A stretch of DNA of 64,000 bases from Ornithinibacillus salinisoli. Its GTDB lineage: Bacteria > Bacillota > Bacilli > Bacillales > Amphibacillaceae. The stretch lies in assembly GCF_042682545.1 (NCBI RefSeq), contig NZ_JBHUHQ010000015.1, one strand, 5' to 3'. The position numbers and the translations under genes were made by a program. Under the pieces are notes generated by a model. It was given only the letters and a program-made list of their open reading frames with translations. It did no database searches and had not been told where the DNA came from. Of this stretch, positions 42,413-51,602 are shown one piece after another; the stretch's first letter is position 1; each line of letters opens with the position of its first letter.

Positions 42413-42951
42413 GTGAAGCAGTAGTTGCCAAACGTTATGCAGATGCTCTTTTTCAACTAGGTCAAGATAAATCTACACTGGATAACCTTTTAGAAGAGTT
42501 TCGTGTAGTACAACATGTATTTCAAAATGATAGTCAACTAAATATATTCCTAAAGCATCCTCGTGTAAATAATGCGAAGAAGAAGCAGTTTCTTGAAAAT
42601 GCGTTCCAAGGACTTTCTACCGAAGTTCTAAACACGTTGAAGTTACTTGTGGATCGCGGTCGTTCTGAAATTGTCCCTGCAATAATTAACCATTTTACAC
42701 AAATGGTAAATGATGCAAAAGGAATTGCAGAAGGAAAGGTATATTCTGTTCGTGAACTTTCAGATACAGAGAAAACGGAGCTTGAAAATACATTTGCTAA
42801 GCGCTTTAATAAGCAAAAGATTAACCTTGAAAATGTAGTTGATCCTTCGTTACTCGGTGGCGTGAAAATTCGTATGGGTAACACAATCATTGATGGTACG
42901 ATTAGTGGTAAACTACGAAGCTTTGAGCGGAATCTGAAACTTGGCAGTTAA
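42409..42951 (+). CDS. atpH: ATP synthase F1 subunit delta
   Basis: 180 residues of the OSCP/delta family: VAKRYADALFQLG at the N-terminus and DPSLLGGVKIRMGNTIIDGTI near the C-terminus. It links the peripheral stalk to the alpha3-beta3 head. The start overlaps atpF by 4 nt. Unusually for a bacterial atp operon, about 100 nt of hairpin-bearing sequence follow before atpA. Confidence 0.95.
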   Translation: MSEAVVAKRYADALFQLGQDKSTLDNLLEEFRVVQHVFQNDSQLNIFLKHPRVNNAKKKQFLENAFQGLSTEVLNTLKLLVDRGRSEIVPAIINHFTQMVNDAKGIAEGKVYSVRELSDTEKTELENTFAKRFNKQKINLENVVDPSLLGGVKIRMGNTIIDGTISGKLRSFERNLKLGS

Positions 42952-42959
42952 GAAAATTT

Positions 42960-43022
42960 ACACTTTCTTAGGCTGCATAAGCACAACTTAGGCTTTTGCT
43001 ACCCGCGAAAAGCCAAGTTTTC
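42960..43022 (+). other. structured intercistronic element between atpH and atpA
   Basis: CTGCATAAG (42973-42981), then a hairpin AACTTAGGCTTTT (42985-42997) / AAAAGCCAAGTT (43008-43019) with one bulged A and a loop of 10, ending in TTTTCT. The head CTGCATAAG-N5-CTTAG recurs with identical spacing between atpG and atpD (45588), so this is a dispersed repeat. Confidence 0.7.
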
Positions 43023-43053
43023 TAACGTACAAATGAGATAGGGGTGAAATGGT

Positions 43054-44562
43054 ATGAGCATCAAAGCTGAAGAAATCAGTAAACTTATAAAGCAGCAAAT
43101 CGAGAATTATGACTCGGAATTAAAAGTTAGTGATGTCGGAACAGTTATTGAAATTGGTGACGGTATCGCGCGTGCTCATGGTCTTGACAACGTCATGGCT
43201 GGTGAGTTGGTTGAATTTGCAAATGGTGTTATGGGTATGGCGCAAAACCTTGAAGAATCTAACGTAGGTATCGTTATCCTTGGACCATATACAGATATTA
43301 AAGAAGGCGATGAAGTTCGTCGTACAGGACGTATTATGCAAGTACCTGTTGGTGAGGAATTATTAGGACGTGTTGTTAATCCATTAGGTCAAGCAATTGA
43401 TGGTGGAACTCCAATTGAAACAACAAAATCACGCCCAATTGAATCTCCAGCACCTGGTGTTATGGCGCGTAAATCCGTTGATGAACCACTACAAACTGGG
43501 ATTAAAGCGATTGACGCACTTGTACCGATTGGTCGTGGTCAGCGTGAGCTTATCATTGGTGACCGTCAAACAGGTAAAACAACAGTAGCTGTTGATACGA
43601 TCTTAAACCAAAAAGACCAAGATATGATTTGTATCTATGTTGCAATTGGTCAAAAAGAATCTACTGTACGTGGTACAGTTGAAACATTCCGCCGTTATGG
43701 TGCATTAGATTACACAATCGTTGTATCTGCTGGTGCATCTGATCCTGCTCCACTTCAATACTTAGCACCTTATTCCGGTGTTTCTATGGGTGAGGAGTTC
43801 ATGTATAACGGTAAGCACGTACTTGTTGTTTATGATGATTTATCAAAACAAGCAGCAGCGTATCGTGAACTTTCATTACTATTACGTCGTCCTCCAGGTC
43901 GTGAAGCATTCCCAGGAGATGTATTCTACTTGCACTCACGTCTATTAGAACGTGCAGCGAAATTAAATGACGATTTAGGTGGCGGTTCCTTAACTGCATT
44001 ACCATTCGTTGAAACACAAGCAGGCGATATTTCTGCATATATCCCAACAAACGTTATTTCAATCACTGATGGGCAGATCTTCTTACAATCAGATCTATTC
44101 TTCTCAGGTGTACGTCCAGCGATTAACGCAGGACTTTCTGTATCACGTGTTGGTGGATCTGCACAAATTAAAGCCATGAAAAAAGTTGCAGGTACATTAC
44201 GTCTAGACCTTGCATCATTCCGTGAACTAGAAGCATTTGCTCAGTTCGGATCTGACCTTGATAAAGCAACTCAGGCAAAACTTAACCGTGGAGAACGTAC
44301 GGTTGAAGTACTAAAACAAGGTCTTCATAAACCATTAGTTGTTGAAAAACAAGTAATGATTATCTACGCATTAACAAAAGGTTTCTTGGATGATGTTCCA
44401 GTTGAGGATGTTGTACGTTTTGAAGATGAATTCCATACATGGTTAGATTCTAACCGTGCAGAACTTCTTGCATCCATCCGCGAAACGGGTAACTTACCAG
44501 AAGCTGCAGATATGAACGATGCAGTAGAATCATTTAAGAAAACATTTTTGCCGACGGAATAA
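43054..44562 (+). CDS. atpA: ATP synthase F1 subunit alpha
   Basis: 502 residues. The Walker A GDRQTGKT lies at about residues 169-176, followed by the DLSKQAAAYRELSLLLRRPPGREA region and the conserved Arg finger in FFSGVRPAINAGLSVSRVGGSAQ. It is the non-catalytic nucleotide-binding subunit of F1. GATAGGGGTG precedes the ATG. Confidence 0.97.
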   Translation: MSIKAEEISKLIKQQIENYDSELKVSDVGTVIEIGDGIARAHGLDNVMAGELVEFANGVMGMAQNLEESNVGIVILGPYTDIKEGDEVRRTGRIMQVPVGEELLGRVVNPLGQAIDGGTPIETTKSRPIESPAPGVMARKSVDEPLQTGIKAIDALVPIGRGQRELIIGDRQTGKTTVAVDTILNQKDQDMICIYVAIGQKESTVRGTVETFRRYGALDYTIVVSAGASDPAPLQYLAPYSGVSMGEEFMYNGKHVLVVYDDLSKQAAAYRELSLLLRRPPGREAFPGDVFYLHSRLLERAAKLNDDLGGGSLTALPFVETQAGDISAYIPTNVISITDGQIFLQSDLFFSGVRPAINAGLSVSRVGGSAQIKAMKKVAGTLRLDLASFRELEAFAQFGSDLDKATQAKLNRGERTVEVLKQGLHKPLVVEKQVMIIYALTKGFLDDVPVEDVVRFEDEFHTWLDSNRAELLASIRETGNLPEAADMNDAVESFKKTFLPTE

Positions 44563-44574
44563 ATAGAAAACGGT

Positions 44575-44650
44575 GCGCTAGCTCATGAAGCTAGTCAAAC
44601 CAAAAGCGGAGGCGACTGCTCATAGAGCCGGAGTTACCCGCTTCAATATA
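44575..44650 (+). other. structured intercistronic element between atpA and atpG
   Basis: Hairpin CTAGCT (44578-44583) / AGCTAG (44589-44594), then a larger AAGCGG (44604-44609) / CCGCTT (44638-44643) stem enclosing GGCGACTGCTC and GAGCCGG. The element is more GC-rich than the flanking genes and has no T run. GCGGAGGCGACT-like elements recur in many Bacillaceae genomes (recollection, to be checked). Confidence 0.6.
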
Positions 44651-44686
44651 AATTTCAACCTTTCAATGAAAGTGTGGTGAAATAGC

Positions 44687-45541
44687 TTGGCATCACTTAG
44701 AGATATTAAAGGTCGAATTGATTCGACCACTAAAATGAAAAAGATCACAAAAGCGATGGAAATGGTATCAGCTTCAAAAATGAGTAAAGCAGAACAAAAT
44801 GCCAAATCATTTGTGCCATATAGCGAAAAGATGCAAGAAGTAGTTGCAAGTATCGCTGGTAATACAGATGCTGATCACCCAATGCTCTCCAAACGTGAAG
44901 TGAAAAAGACGGGATATCTTGTCATTACATCTGATCGTGGTTTAGCAGGTGCTTATAACAGTAGTGTGTTACGAAGCCTGTATCAAACAGTAAAAGAGCG
45001 TCATCAATCTTCTGATGAATATACAATCATTGCAATTGGCCGTATGGGTTTTGATTTTTGTAAAAAACGTAAGCTGCCAGTTTCAAAAAGTATACTTGGG
45101 GTATCTGACCAACCGGATTTTGCTGATATTAAAGAATTAGCTTCTGAAACCGTTCAAATGTTTAGTGATGAAGAAATTGATGAATTAAACATTTTCTATA
45201 ATCACTATGTAAGTGCGATTTCACAAAAGGTAACAAATAAAAAAATATTACCAATTACAGATATGGCAAATAGCTCAGCTGGTAGTCAATATGAGTATGA
45301 ACCAAATCAAGAACAAATTTTGGAAGTACTTTTACCACAGTACGCAGAAAGCCTTATCTTTGGGGCATTGCTAGATGGTAAAGCAAGTGAACACGCAGCT
45401 CGTATGACGGCGATGCGTAGTGCAACAGATAATGCTAATGAACTTATTGATGACTTATCATTATCCTATAACCGTGCACGCCAAGCAGCGATCACGCAAG
45501 AAATTACCGAAATTATTGGTGGAGTAGCTGCATTAGAATAG
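44687..45541 (+). CDS. atpG: ATP synthase F1 subunit gamma
   Basis: 284 residues from TTG 44687, the start giving the conserved ASLRDIKGRI N-terminus; the upstream GTGGTG serves as ribosome binding site. SDRGLAGAYNSS and the C-terminal AMRSATDNANELI mark gamma, the rotor shaft. The weak start codon and the preceding structured insert may lower its translation relative to alpha and beta, in line with the 3:1 stoichiometry (inference). Confidence 0.96.
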   Translation: MASLRDIKGRIDSTTKMKKITKAMEMVSASKMSKAEQNAKSFVPYSEKMQEVVASIAGNTDADHPMLSKREVKKTGYLVITSDRGLAGAYNSSVLRSLYQTVKERHQSSDEYTIIAIGRMGFDFCKKRKLPVSKSILGVSDQPDFADIKELASETVQMFSDEEIDELNIFYNHYVSAISQKVTNKKILPITDMANSSAGSQYEYEPNQEQILEVLLPQYAESLIFGALLDGKASEHAARMTAMRSATDNANELIDDLSLSYNRARQAAITQEITEIIGGVAALE

Positions 45542-45587
45542 CGCTCTCACCTTTATGGCAGATGGGAAAGTATATAACTCTTCTATC

Positions 45588-45645
45588 CTGCATAAGACGG
45601 GCTTAGTCTTTCGCCTTGAAGACTTGGCGTAATCCAAGTCTTCAA
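45588..45645 (+). other. structured intercistronic element between atpG and atpD
   Basis: CTGCATAAG (45588-45596)-N5-CTTAG copies the head of the element at 42973. It is followed by a perfect 12-bp stem TTGAAGACTTGG (45616-45627) / CCAAGTCTTCAA (45634-45645) with loop CGTAAT. No T run, so read-through is expected; it could block 3' exonucleases or be a processing site. Confidence 0.75.
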
Positions 45646-45668
45646 AAAGTTAGTTAGGAGGGAAATCG

Positions 45669-47081
45669 ATGAGCAAAGGACACGTTACACAAGTAATGGG
45701 ACCTGTCGTTGACGTAAAATTTGATGACGGCCAGCTTCCAGATATTTATAATGCATTAACTGTCCAATTGAATGCATCTGAAGGTGAAGAAGTAGGTGGA
45801 GAACTTACATTAGAAGTAGCACTTCATCTTGGAGATAATTCAGTACGCACGATTGCAATGTCATCAACGGATGGTGTGCAACGTGGTATGGCAGTAGAAA
45901 ACTTAGGAAGACCAATTTCGGTACCTGTAGGTGAAATAACATTAGGTCGTGTATTTAACGTAATGGGAGATAAAATCGACCTTGATGAACCACTTCCAGC
46001 TGACACACGTTTAGATCCGATTCACCGTGATTCACCTAAGTTTGAGGATTTATCAACGGAAACAGAAATTTTAGAAACAGGTATTAAAGTAGTTGACCTT
46101 TTAGCACCATATATTAAAGGTGGTAAAATCGGTTTGTTCGGTGGTGCCGGTGTAGGTAAAACCGTATTAATCCAGGAGCTAATCAATAACATCGCACAGG
46201 AACACGGTGGTATTTCCGTATTCGCTGGTGTAGGTGAGCGTACACGTGAAGGTAATGACCTTTACTACGAAATGAAAGACTCTGGCGTTATTACGAAAAC
46301 AGCAATGGTATTCGGACAGATGAACGAACCACCAGGTGCACGTATGCGTGTTGCCTTAACTGGTCTTACTATGGCGGAATACTTCCGTGATGAGCAAGGA
46401 CAAGATGTGTTGTTCTTCATCGACAATATTTTCCGTTTCACGCAAGCTGGTTCAGAGGTATCCGCACTTCTTGGTCGTATGCCATCTGCCGTTGGTTATC
46501 AGCCAACACTAGCAACTGAAATGGGACAATTACAAGAACGTATTACATCAACGGCAACTGGTTCAGTTACATCGATCCAGGCGATTTACGTACCTGCCGA
46601 TGACTATACAGATCCAGCACCTGCAACAACATTCGCACACTTAGATGCAACAACAAACTTAGATCGTAAACTTTCTGAGCAAGGGATTTATCCTGCGGTG
46701 GATCCATTAGCATCTACTTCTCGTGCGCTTGACCCTGAGGTAGTAGGCCAAGAGCATTATGAAGTAGCACGTGAAGTTCAGTCTACTCTTCAAAAATATA
46801 AAGAATTACAAGATATCATTGCTATCCTAGGTATGGATGAACTTTCAGATGAGGATAAATTGACCGTATCTCGTGCACGTCGCGTTCAATTCTTCTTATC
46901 TCAAAACTTCCACGTTGCTGAGCAATTTACAGGTCAAGAAGGTTCTTATGTACCAGTAAACGAAACAGTACAAGGATTCAGAGAAATTTTAGATGGTAAA
47001 TACGATGATTTACCAGAGGATGCATTCCGTCTAGTTGGACGTATTGAAGAAGTTGTAGAAAAAGCAAAAGCAATGGAATAA
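45669..47081 (+). CDS. atpD: ATP synthase F1 subunit beta
   Basis: 470 residues, catalytic subunit. Walker A GGAGVGKT lies at about residues 158-165, the catalytic Glu in GVGERTREGND, Walker B in VLFFIDNIFRFTQAGSEVSALLGRMPSAVGYQ, and the DELSD (DELSEED-type) loop near the C-terminus. TTAGGAGGG precedes the ATG. Confidence 0.98.
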   Translation: MSKGHVTQVMGPVVDVKFDDGQLPDIYNALTVQLNASEGEEVGGELTLEVALHLGDNSVRTIAMSSTDGVQRGMAVENLGRPISVPVGEITLGRVFNVMGDKIDLDEPLPADTRLDPIHRDSPKFEDLSTETEILETGIKVVDLLAPYIKGGKIGLFGGAGVGKTVLIQELINNIAQEHGGISVFAGVGERTREGNDLYYEMKDSGVITKTAMVFGQMNEPPGARMRVALTGLTMAEYFRDEQGQDVLFFIDNIFRFTQAGSEVSALLGRMPSAVGYQPTLATEMGQLQERITSTATGSVTSIQAIYVPADDYTDPAPATTFAHLDATTNLDRKLSEQGIYPAVDPLASTSRALDPEVVGQEHYEVAREVQSTLQKYKELQDIIAILGMDELSDEDKLTVSRARRVQFFLSQNFHVAEQFTGQEGSYVPVNETVQGFREILDGKYDDLPEDAFRLVGRIEEVVEKAKAME

Positions 47082-47192
47082 TAATGTAGACAGAAGGTAA
47101 TTTAGACAATTACGAAAATATTTGTGTGATCCGATGGTCCGTTTATATTACGTAACATGATATCTAAACTACCTGTCAAAGGAGGGGTTACA

Positions 47193-47591
47193 TTGAAAAC
47201 ACTAACTGTGAGTGTTGTTACTCCTGATGGTCCGGTATTGGAAGATAGTTTTGAAATGGTTAGTTGTAAAGCGGAAAGTGGAGAACTCGGTATTTTACCA
47301 GGACATATTCCATTAGTTGCTCCACTTTCAATCAACGTTGTCCGTTTAAAAAATGGCTCTGACGTGCAAAAGCTAGCAATCAACGGTGGATTTTTAGAGG
47401 TAAGACCAGAGAAAGTTACAATTCTTGCCCAATCTGCTGAAAAACCTTCAGATATCGATGTTGAGCGTGCGCAACAAGCAAAAGAACGTGCAGAGCGTCG
47501 CTTAGCGTCTAATCAAGACGATGTCGACTTCCTAAGGGCTGAATTAGCACTCAAACGAGCAGCAAACCGAATTGATGCCGCTCAACGATAG
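47193..47591 (+). CDS. atpC: ATP synthase F1 subunit epsilon
   Basis: 132 residues from TTG 47193 behind AAAGGAGGGG; the longer upstream frame lacks a ribosome binding site. TPDGPVLEDSFEMV and GELGILPGHIPLV mark the beta-sandwich, and a C-terminal helical pair (about 88-130) acts as the inhibitory arm. Last gene of the atp operon, with a terminator after it. Confidence 0.95.
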   Translation: MKTLTVSVVTPDGPVLEDSFEMVSCKAESGELGILPGHIPLVAPLSINVVRLKNGSDVQKLAINGGFLEVRPEKVTILAQSAEKPSDIDVERAQQAKERAERRLASNQDDVDFLRAELALKRAANRIDAAQR

Positions 47592-47600
47592 TTTATGAAG

Positions 47601-47636
47601 AAATCTCCCATGATTACTTGTGGGGGATTTTTTGTC
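47601..47636 (+). terminator. terminator of the ATP synthase operon
   Basis: AAATCTCCCA (47601-47610) pairs with TGGGGGATTT (47621-47630, one G-U), followed by TTTTG. Confidence 0.9.
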
Positions 47637-47977
47637 GTATGTAGACGGGTTTGAAAAGCCTAGGTTAAAATAGGATAATTGGAATTTCATTTCTATATCG
47701 GTGTCGCACACTTTAACTAGACCGAAACTATGACACACAGACAATATCTTACAAAGATACCAACAATATTTCCACATACTATGTCGATATTTCCCGGGAA
47801 ATGGATAATATGTTGTCAAAATAAAACCATGTCGAAATCCAATAATAGTCTCTTTATTGACATTTAAGTCGATGAATGGCAAAGTTACTATTGAACACAG
47901 ATCAAAGCTTTTTAAAGATAAATTTCTATACATCGATGATTAGAATTTAATAAGCTGAAAAACAAGGTGGTAAAATT
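47637..47977 (+). promoter_or_regulatory. gap before the DUF1146 gene with a perfect Spo0A box and palindrome
   Basis: A perfect 0A box TGTCGAA lies at 47830-47836 and a near one (TGTCGAT) at 47782-47788. ATTTCCCGGGAAAT (47789-47802) is a perfect 14-bp palindrome. TTGACA at 47857 has no -10 at normal distance. The region serves genes whose B. subtilis homologues lie upstream of murAA and spoIID; developmental control is possible but unproven. No ORF with a ribosome binding site is seen. Confidence 0.45.
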
Positions 47978-48208
47978 ATGTCTTCAATTGGTCAAATAGC
48001 GATAATGAGCATGATCTCACATATAATTTTTATAACAATTACATGGAGATTAGTTCAAACCTTAAATCTGGATCCATTAATTCGTAAAGGAAAAGCAGGC
48101 GAAGCAAAGCTTCTGCTGCTACTTATTACGATCGTAATTGGAACAGGAGTAAGTAGATTTTTCCTGGAATTTATTCAATGGTCTCAAGACTTGAATTTTC
48201 TATTTTAA
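47978..48208 (+). CDS. ywzB: small membrane protein, DUF1146 (YwzB)
   Basis: 76 residues with two predicted membrane helices (about 5-24 and 43-65) and the conserved WRLVQTLNLDPLIRKGKAGEAKLL linker of the DUF1146 family. ACAAGGTGG precedes the ATG. Its position between atpC and ywmB is conserved in Bacillus. Function unknown. Confidence 0.9.
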   Translation: MSSIGQIAIMSMISHIIFITITWRLVQTLNLDPLIRKGKAGEAKLLLLLITIVIGTGVSRFFLEFIQWSQDLNFLF

Positions 48209-48214
48209 TTAGTT

Positions 48215-48245
48215 GGCAGCATCGTGAAAACGGTGTTGCCTTTTT
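48215..48245 (+). terminator. terminator of the DUF1146 gene
   Basis: GGCAgCA-CGT (48215 on) pairs with ACG-TGTTGCC (to 48240) around GAAA, followed by TTTTT. Confidence 0.75.
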
Positions 48246-48330
48246 AGATTCTATTAATCTATGATTTTATGTATGTAAATTAACTCTCTTGTTCATACTG
48301 TTGAATATATTAAACAAGGGAGATATAACT

Positions 48331-49038
48331 ATGAAGAAAACGGTACTAATTAGCATATTTATTTTACTAATTTCAAATAATGTAATGGCACAAGAAACCT
48401 ATACTGATGAATTAATCGATATGGCAACCATCGTTCAGAAAAGTGATTTGGATATTGATTCTTGGCAAGTGATTCTTAAAGAAAAAATGGATAAACCAAG
48501 TGTAGAAAAAGTAATACAAGAATTGAAAAATAGTTATTTATTCACTAGAACGGAAGATGAAAACAGTATAAAATATTCATTTAGGGACGCTCACAATTCT
48601 GGAGAAGTCATCGAAAGATATAGTGCTGTCATTCCTAAAAATCCATTATATCAAGCAGAAATCATTGCTGTACTTGAAGGTGATTCTTGGAATAATACGA
48701 GTGAAGCAGACTATAAGGAAAAGGTAAATGCATTGCAACGTCAATATTTTACAAAATATGTTCAAATCTTTGCTTGTCTGACAACGAGTGATGATGCTAT
48801 AATTAAAAGTGATTATTTTTTGTCTAAATTTGATGAAGAACTAGATTTACAACATATTAGAAAACAAGATGATACGGTATTAAAAGATAGAAAGATTATT
48901 TATGGTTATACGTCACAATGGAAAAATAAAATGACCATCGTGGATAAGCCTGTAAATATACAAATCGTCGTAGAAAAAACTGATGAAGACAATGAAAAAT
49001 ACACAATTGGAACACCTATCCTAATAAATGAATATTAA
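48331..49038 (+). CDS. ywmB: YwmB-like exported protein (DUF1779)
   Basis: 235 residues from ATG 48331 behind AAGGGAG. A signal peptide (about residues 1-21, ending VMAQ) is followed by an alpha/beta domain without recognisable catalytic residues. Length and location directly before murAA match B. subtilis ywmB. It is presumably outside the cytoplasmic membrane. Function unknown; the locus links it to cell wall and sporulation genes. Confidence 0.82.
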   Translation: MKKTVLISIFILLISNNVMAQETYTDELIDMATIVQKSDLDIDSWQVILKEKMDKPSVEKVIQELKNSYLFTRTEDENSIKYSFRDAHNSGEVIERYSAVIPKNPLYQAEIIAVLEGDSWNNTSEADYKEKVNALQRQYFTKYVQIFACLTTSDDAIIKSDYFLSKFDEELDLQHIRKQDDTVLKDRKIIYGYTSQWKNKMTIVDKPVNIQIVVEKTDEDNEKYTIGTPILINEY

Positions 49039-49072
49039 TATAGTGAAATTGGATCTGAAGGAGAATTGCAAT

Positions 49073-50404
49073 ATGGATAAAATCATCGTAAGAGGCGGAC
49101 AGCAATTAAATGGTACTGTTCGGGTGGAAGGTGCAAAAAACGCAGTACTACCTGTCATTGCTGCCAGTATTCTTGCTAGTGAAGGACATAGCGTTATCCA
49201 TGATGTACCTGGGCTAGCTGATGTTTATACAATTAATGAAGTGCTACGTAATATGAATGCTGATGTAAATTTTGAAGAAAATACAGTAATGGTTGATGCT
49301 ACAAATAAATTAGAAACAGAGGCACCATTTGAATATGTTCGTAAAATGCGTGCATCCGTACTTGTATTAGGTCCATTATTGGCACGTTATGGTCATGCAA
49401 ATGTTGCCATGCCTGGTGGTTGTGCAATCGGCTCACGTCCGATTGATTTACACTTAAAAGGCTTCGAAGCTATGGGTGCTGAAGTCCACGTTGGGAATGG
49501 TTTCGTGGAGGCTCATGTTAATGGTCGCTTAAAAGGTGCTAAAATATATCTTGATATGCCAAGCGTTGGTGCTACAGAAAATATAATGATGGCGGCTGCA
49601 TTAGCAGAAGGAAAAACAATTTTAGAAAATTGTGCAAAAGAACCCGAAATTGTGGATCTAGCTAACTTCTTAAACAAAATGGGCGCTAAAGTAGTTGGTG
49701 CGGGAACAGATACAATCCGTATCGAAGGTGTAGAGTCACTACAAGGTGCAACACATTCAATTATTCCTGATCGGGTAGAGGCTGGAACATTTATGATTGC
49801 AGCAGCTATTACAGGTGGTAATATATTGATAGAAAATGCAGTAAGTGAACATTTACGTCCTATAACCTCCAAACTACAAGAAATGAATGTATCAGTAACA
49901 GAAGAAGAAAACGGAATTCGTGTCATTGGACCAGATAAACTGAAGGCAACTGATATTAAAACATTGCCACATCCGGGATTCCCGACAGATATGCAATCCC
50001 AAATGATGGCACTAATGTTATTTGCTGAAGGAACGAGTGTAATTACCGAAACTGTTTTTGAAAATCGCTTTATGCATGTGGAAGAATTTAGACGTATGAA
50101 TGCAAGAATGAAAATTGAAGGTAGAAGTGTGTTTATCGAAGGACCATCTGATCTACAAGGTGCAGAAGTAGCTGCAACAGATTTACGAGCAGCAGCTGCA
50201 TTAATTTTGGCTGGGCTTCGATCTGATGGATTAACGAGAGTTACAGAATTGATTCATCTCGACCGTGGCTATGTGGACTTTTCGGGTAAACTCGCATCAT
50301 TAGGAGCCGACATTGAACGTGTCGATGAAAATGGTGATGTCGTGAATCCTTTAGTTCAAATGGATTTTCAGACTGATAGAATTGTAGCAGGATTGAAATT
50401 ATAA
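49073..50404 (+). CDS. murAA: UDP-N-acetylglucosamine 1-carboxyvinyltransferase 1 (MurAA)
   Basis: 443 residues from ATG 49073 behind GAAGGAG; the frame extends upstream into ywmB without a ribosome binding site. EGAKNAVLPVIAAS and the fosfomycin-target Cys in PGGCAIGSRPIDLH are present. It catalyses the same first step of peptidoglycan synthesis as the paralogue at 18287; in B. subtilis this locus holds the essential copy. In B. subtilis spoIID follows directly, here 10 kb later. Confidence 0.96.
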   Translation: MDKIIVRGGQQLNGTVRVEGAKNAVLPVIAASILASEGHSVIHDVPGLADVYTINEVLRNMNADVNFEENTVMVDATNKLETEAPFEYVRKMRASVLVLGPLLARYGHANVAMPGGCAIGSRPIDLHLKGFEAMGAEVHVGNGFVEAHVNGRLKGAKIYLDMPSVGATENIMMAAALAEGKTILENCAKEPEIVDLANFLNKMGAKVVGAGTDTIRIEGVESLQGATHSIIPDRVEAGTFMIAAAITGGNILIENAVSEHLRPITSKLQEMNVSVTEEENGIRVIGPDKLKATDIKTLPHPGFPTDMQSQMMALMLFAEGTSVITETVFENRFMHVEEFRRMNARMKIEGRSVFIEGPSDLQGAEVAATDLRAAAALILAGLRSDGLTRVTELIHLDRGYVDFSGKLASLGADIERVDENGDVVNPLVQMDFQTDRIVAGLKL

Positions 50405-50420
50405 AAGCATAATAGATTTA

Positions 50421-50458
50421 AAGATGAAGTCCCTTCAGTGATGGGGCTTCATTTTTTT
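50421..50458 (+). terminator. terminator of murAA
   Basis: ATGAAGTCCC (50424-50433) pairs with GGGGCTTCAT (50443-50452), followed by six T. Confidence 0.9.
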
Positions 50459-50486
50459 GTGGAGAGAATTTGTGTTTGGAGAGGTG

Positions 50487-50613
50487 ACATCGGACGGATG
50501 AGCAGGAACATCGGACACTCGCGAGGTGGCATCGGACGCTCGCGTGGAAACATCAGACGCTCGTGGGAAAACATCGGACTCAAGAGCGAAAACATCGGAC
50601 CCAAGAGCCCGAG
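50487..50613. repeat. 21-bp repeat array (six CATCGGAC units) and C-rich tail
   Basis: CATCGG/CATCAG at 50488, 50509, 50530, 50551, 50572 and 50593, always 21 bp apart. Units read ACATCGGAC followed by variable CGCTCGCG or CAAGAGCG. A G-rich run precedes it (50458-50486), and a C/A-rich tail (50614-50670) follows, the same polarity as around the 41-bp arrays. Open frames on both strands are by-products of the period. The rest of the gap to 50765 is AT-rich leader. Confidence 0.92.
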
Positions 50614-50765
50614 TGCAAACCCCACCCACAAACAAAATCAAAATCATCCCCCCCTCATATCCTCAAAAAGTAACCACGTACAAGATCCCTAAACATCATC
50701 AGCATACTATCGCACCATCCAATCATATACTAGATATAAAAACAATGATAAAGGTGGGATAAGCT

Positions 50766-51590
50766 ATGAACTTATATATTTCTGTGGATATGGAAGGAAT
50801 TACAGGGCTGCCAGATTATACATATGTAGATTCATCTCAGCATAATTATGAACGAGCTCGTAAAATCATGACGGAGGAGACAAATTATGTGCTCGAAGCA
50901 GCATTTAAGCATGGTTGTACGGATATTTTAGTAAATGATAGTCATTCGAAAATGAACAATCTGTTAATAGATCAGTTACATCCAGAAGCACAATTGATTA
51001 CTGGCGATGCAAAACCGTTGTCTATGGTTCAAGGCTTAGATAGCGCATTTGATGGGGCCGTGCTTATTGGTTACCATGCACGTTCAGGACAACCAGGAGT
51101 TATGTCTCATTCCATGATTCACGCTGTCCGCAACTTTTATATTAATGATCGCCCTGTTGGTGAAATGGGGTTTAATGCATATGTTGCTGGATATTATGGT
51201 GTTCCTATTCTTCTCGTGTCTGGGGATGAGCATGCTGCGAACGAGGCGGTTGAACTAATACCAAACGTAACAACTGCAACTGTTAAGAATGCAATTTCTC
51301 GGTCTGCAGTTAAAAGTTTAACCCCTAAAAAGGCTGGAGAACTATTAACGGAAAAAGTTTCACAAGCATTAGAAAACCGTCACAACGTTGAACCTCTTTT
51401 ACCACCTGAAAATCCAAATTTAGAAATTGAATTTGCAAACTATGGACATGCAGAATGGGCAAACTTAATGCCTGGAACTGAAATTATCCCAGGAACAACG
51501 GTAGTTCGATATGAAGCGAAAAATATTATAGAAGCATATAAAGCAATGCTTGTTATGATCGAATTAGCCTTGTGTACTAAGTTTTCCTAA
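50766..51590 (+). CDS. dppA: D-aminopeptidase DppA (M55 family)
   Basis: 274 residues. SVDMEGITG carries the Asp8 and Glu10 zinc ligands, and the DSHSKMNN and IGYHARSG segments supply further metal ligands. DppA is a self-compartmentalising D-amino-acid aminopeptidase acting on D-Ala-containing peptides from the wall. It opens a dpp/ykf-like operon. AAAGGTGGG precedes the ATG. The family length (about 270) is matched. Confidence 0.94.
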   Translation: MNLYISVDMEGITGLPDYTYVDSSQHNYERARKIMTEETNYVLEAAFKHGCTDILVNDSHSKMNNLLIDQLHPEAQLITGDAKPLSMVQGLDSAFDGAVLIGYHARSGQPGVMSHSMIHAVRNFYINDRPVGEMGFNAYVAGYYGVPILLVSGDEHAANEAVELIPNVTTATVKNAISRSAVKSLTPKKAGELLTEKVSQALENRHNVEPLLPPENPNLEIEFANYGHAEWANLMPGTEIIPGTTVVRYEAKNIIEAYKAMLVMIELALCTKFS

Positions 51591-51602
51591 GGGTGTGAAG
51601 TG

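Noticed and set aside
50435..50762. Short frames on both strands over the CATCGGAC array
   Set aside because: By-products of the 21-bp period, lacking ribosome binding sites and family resemblance.
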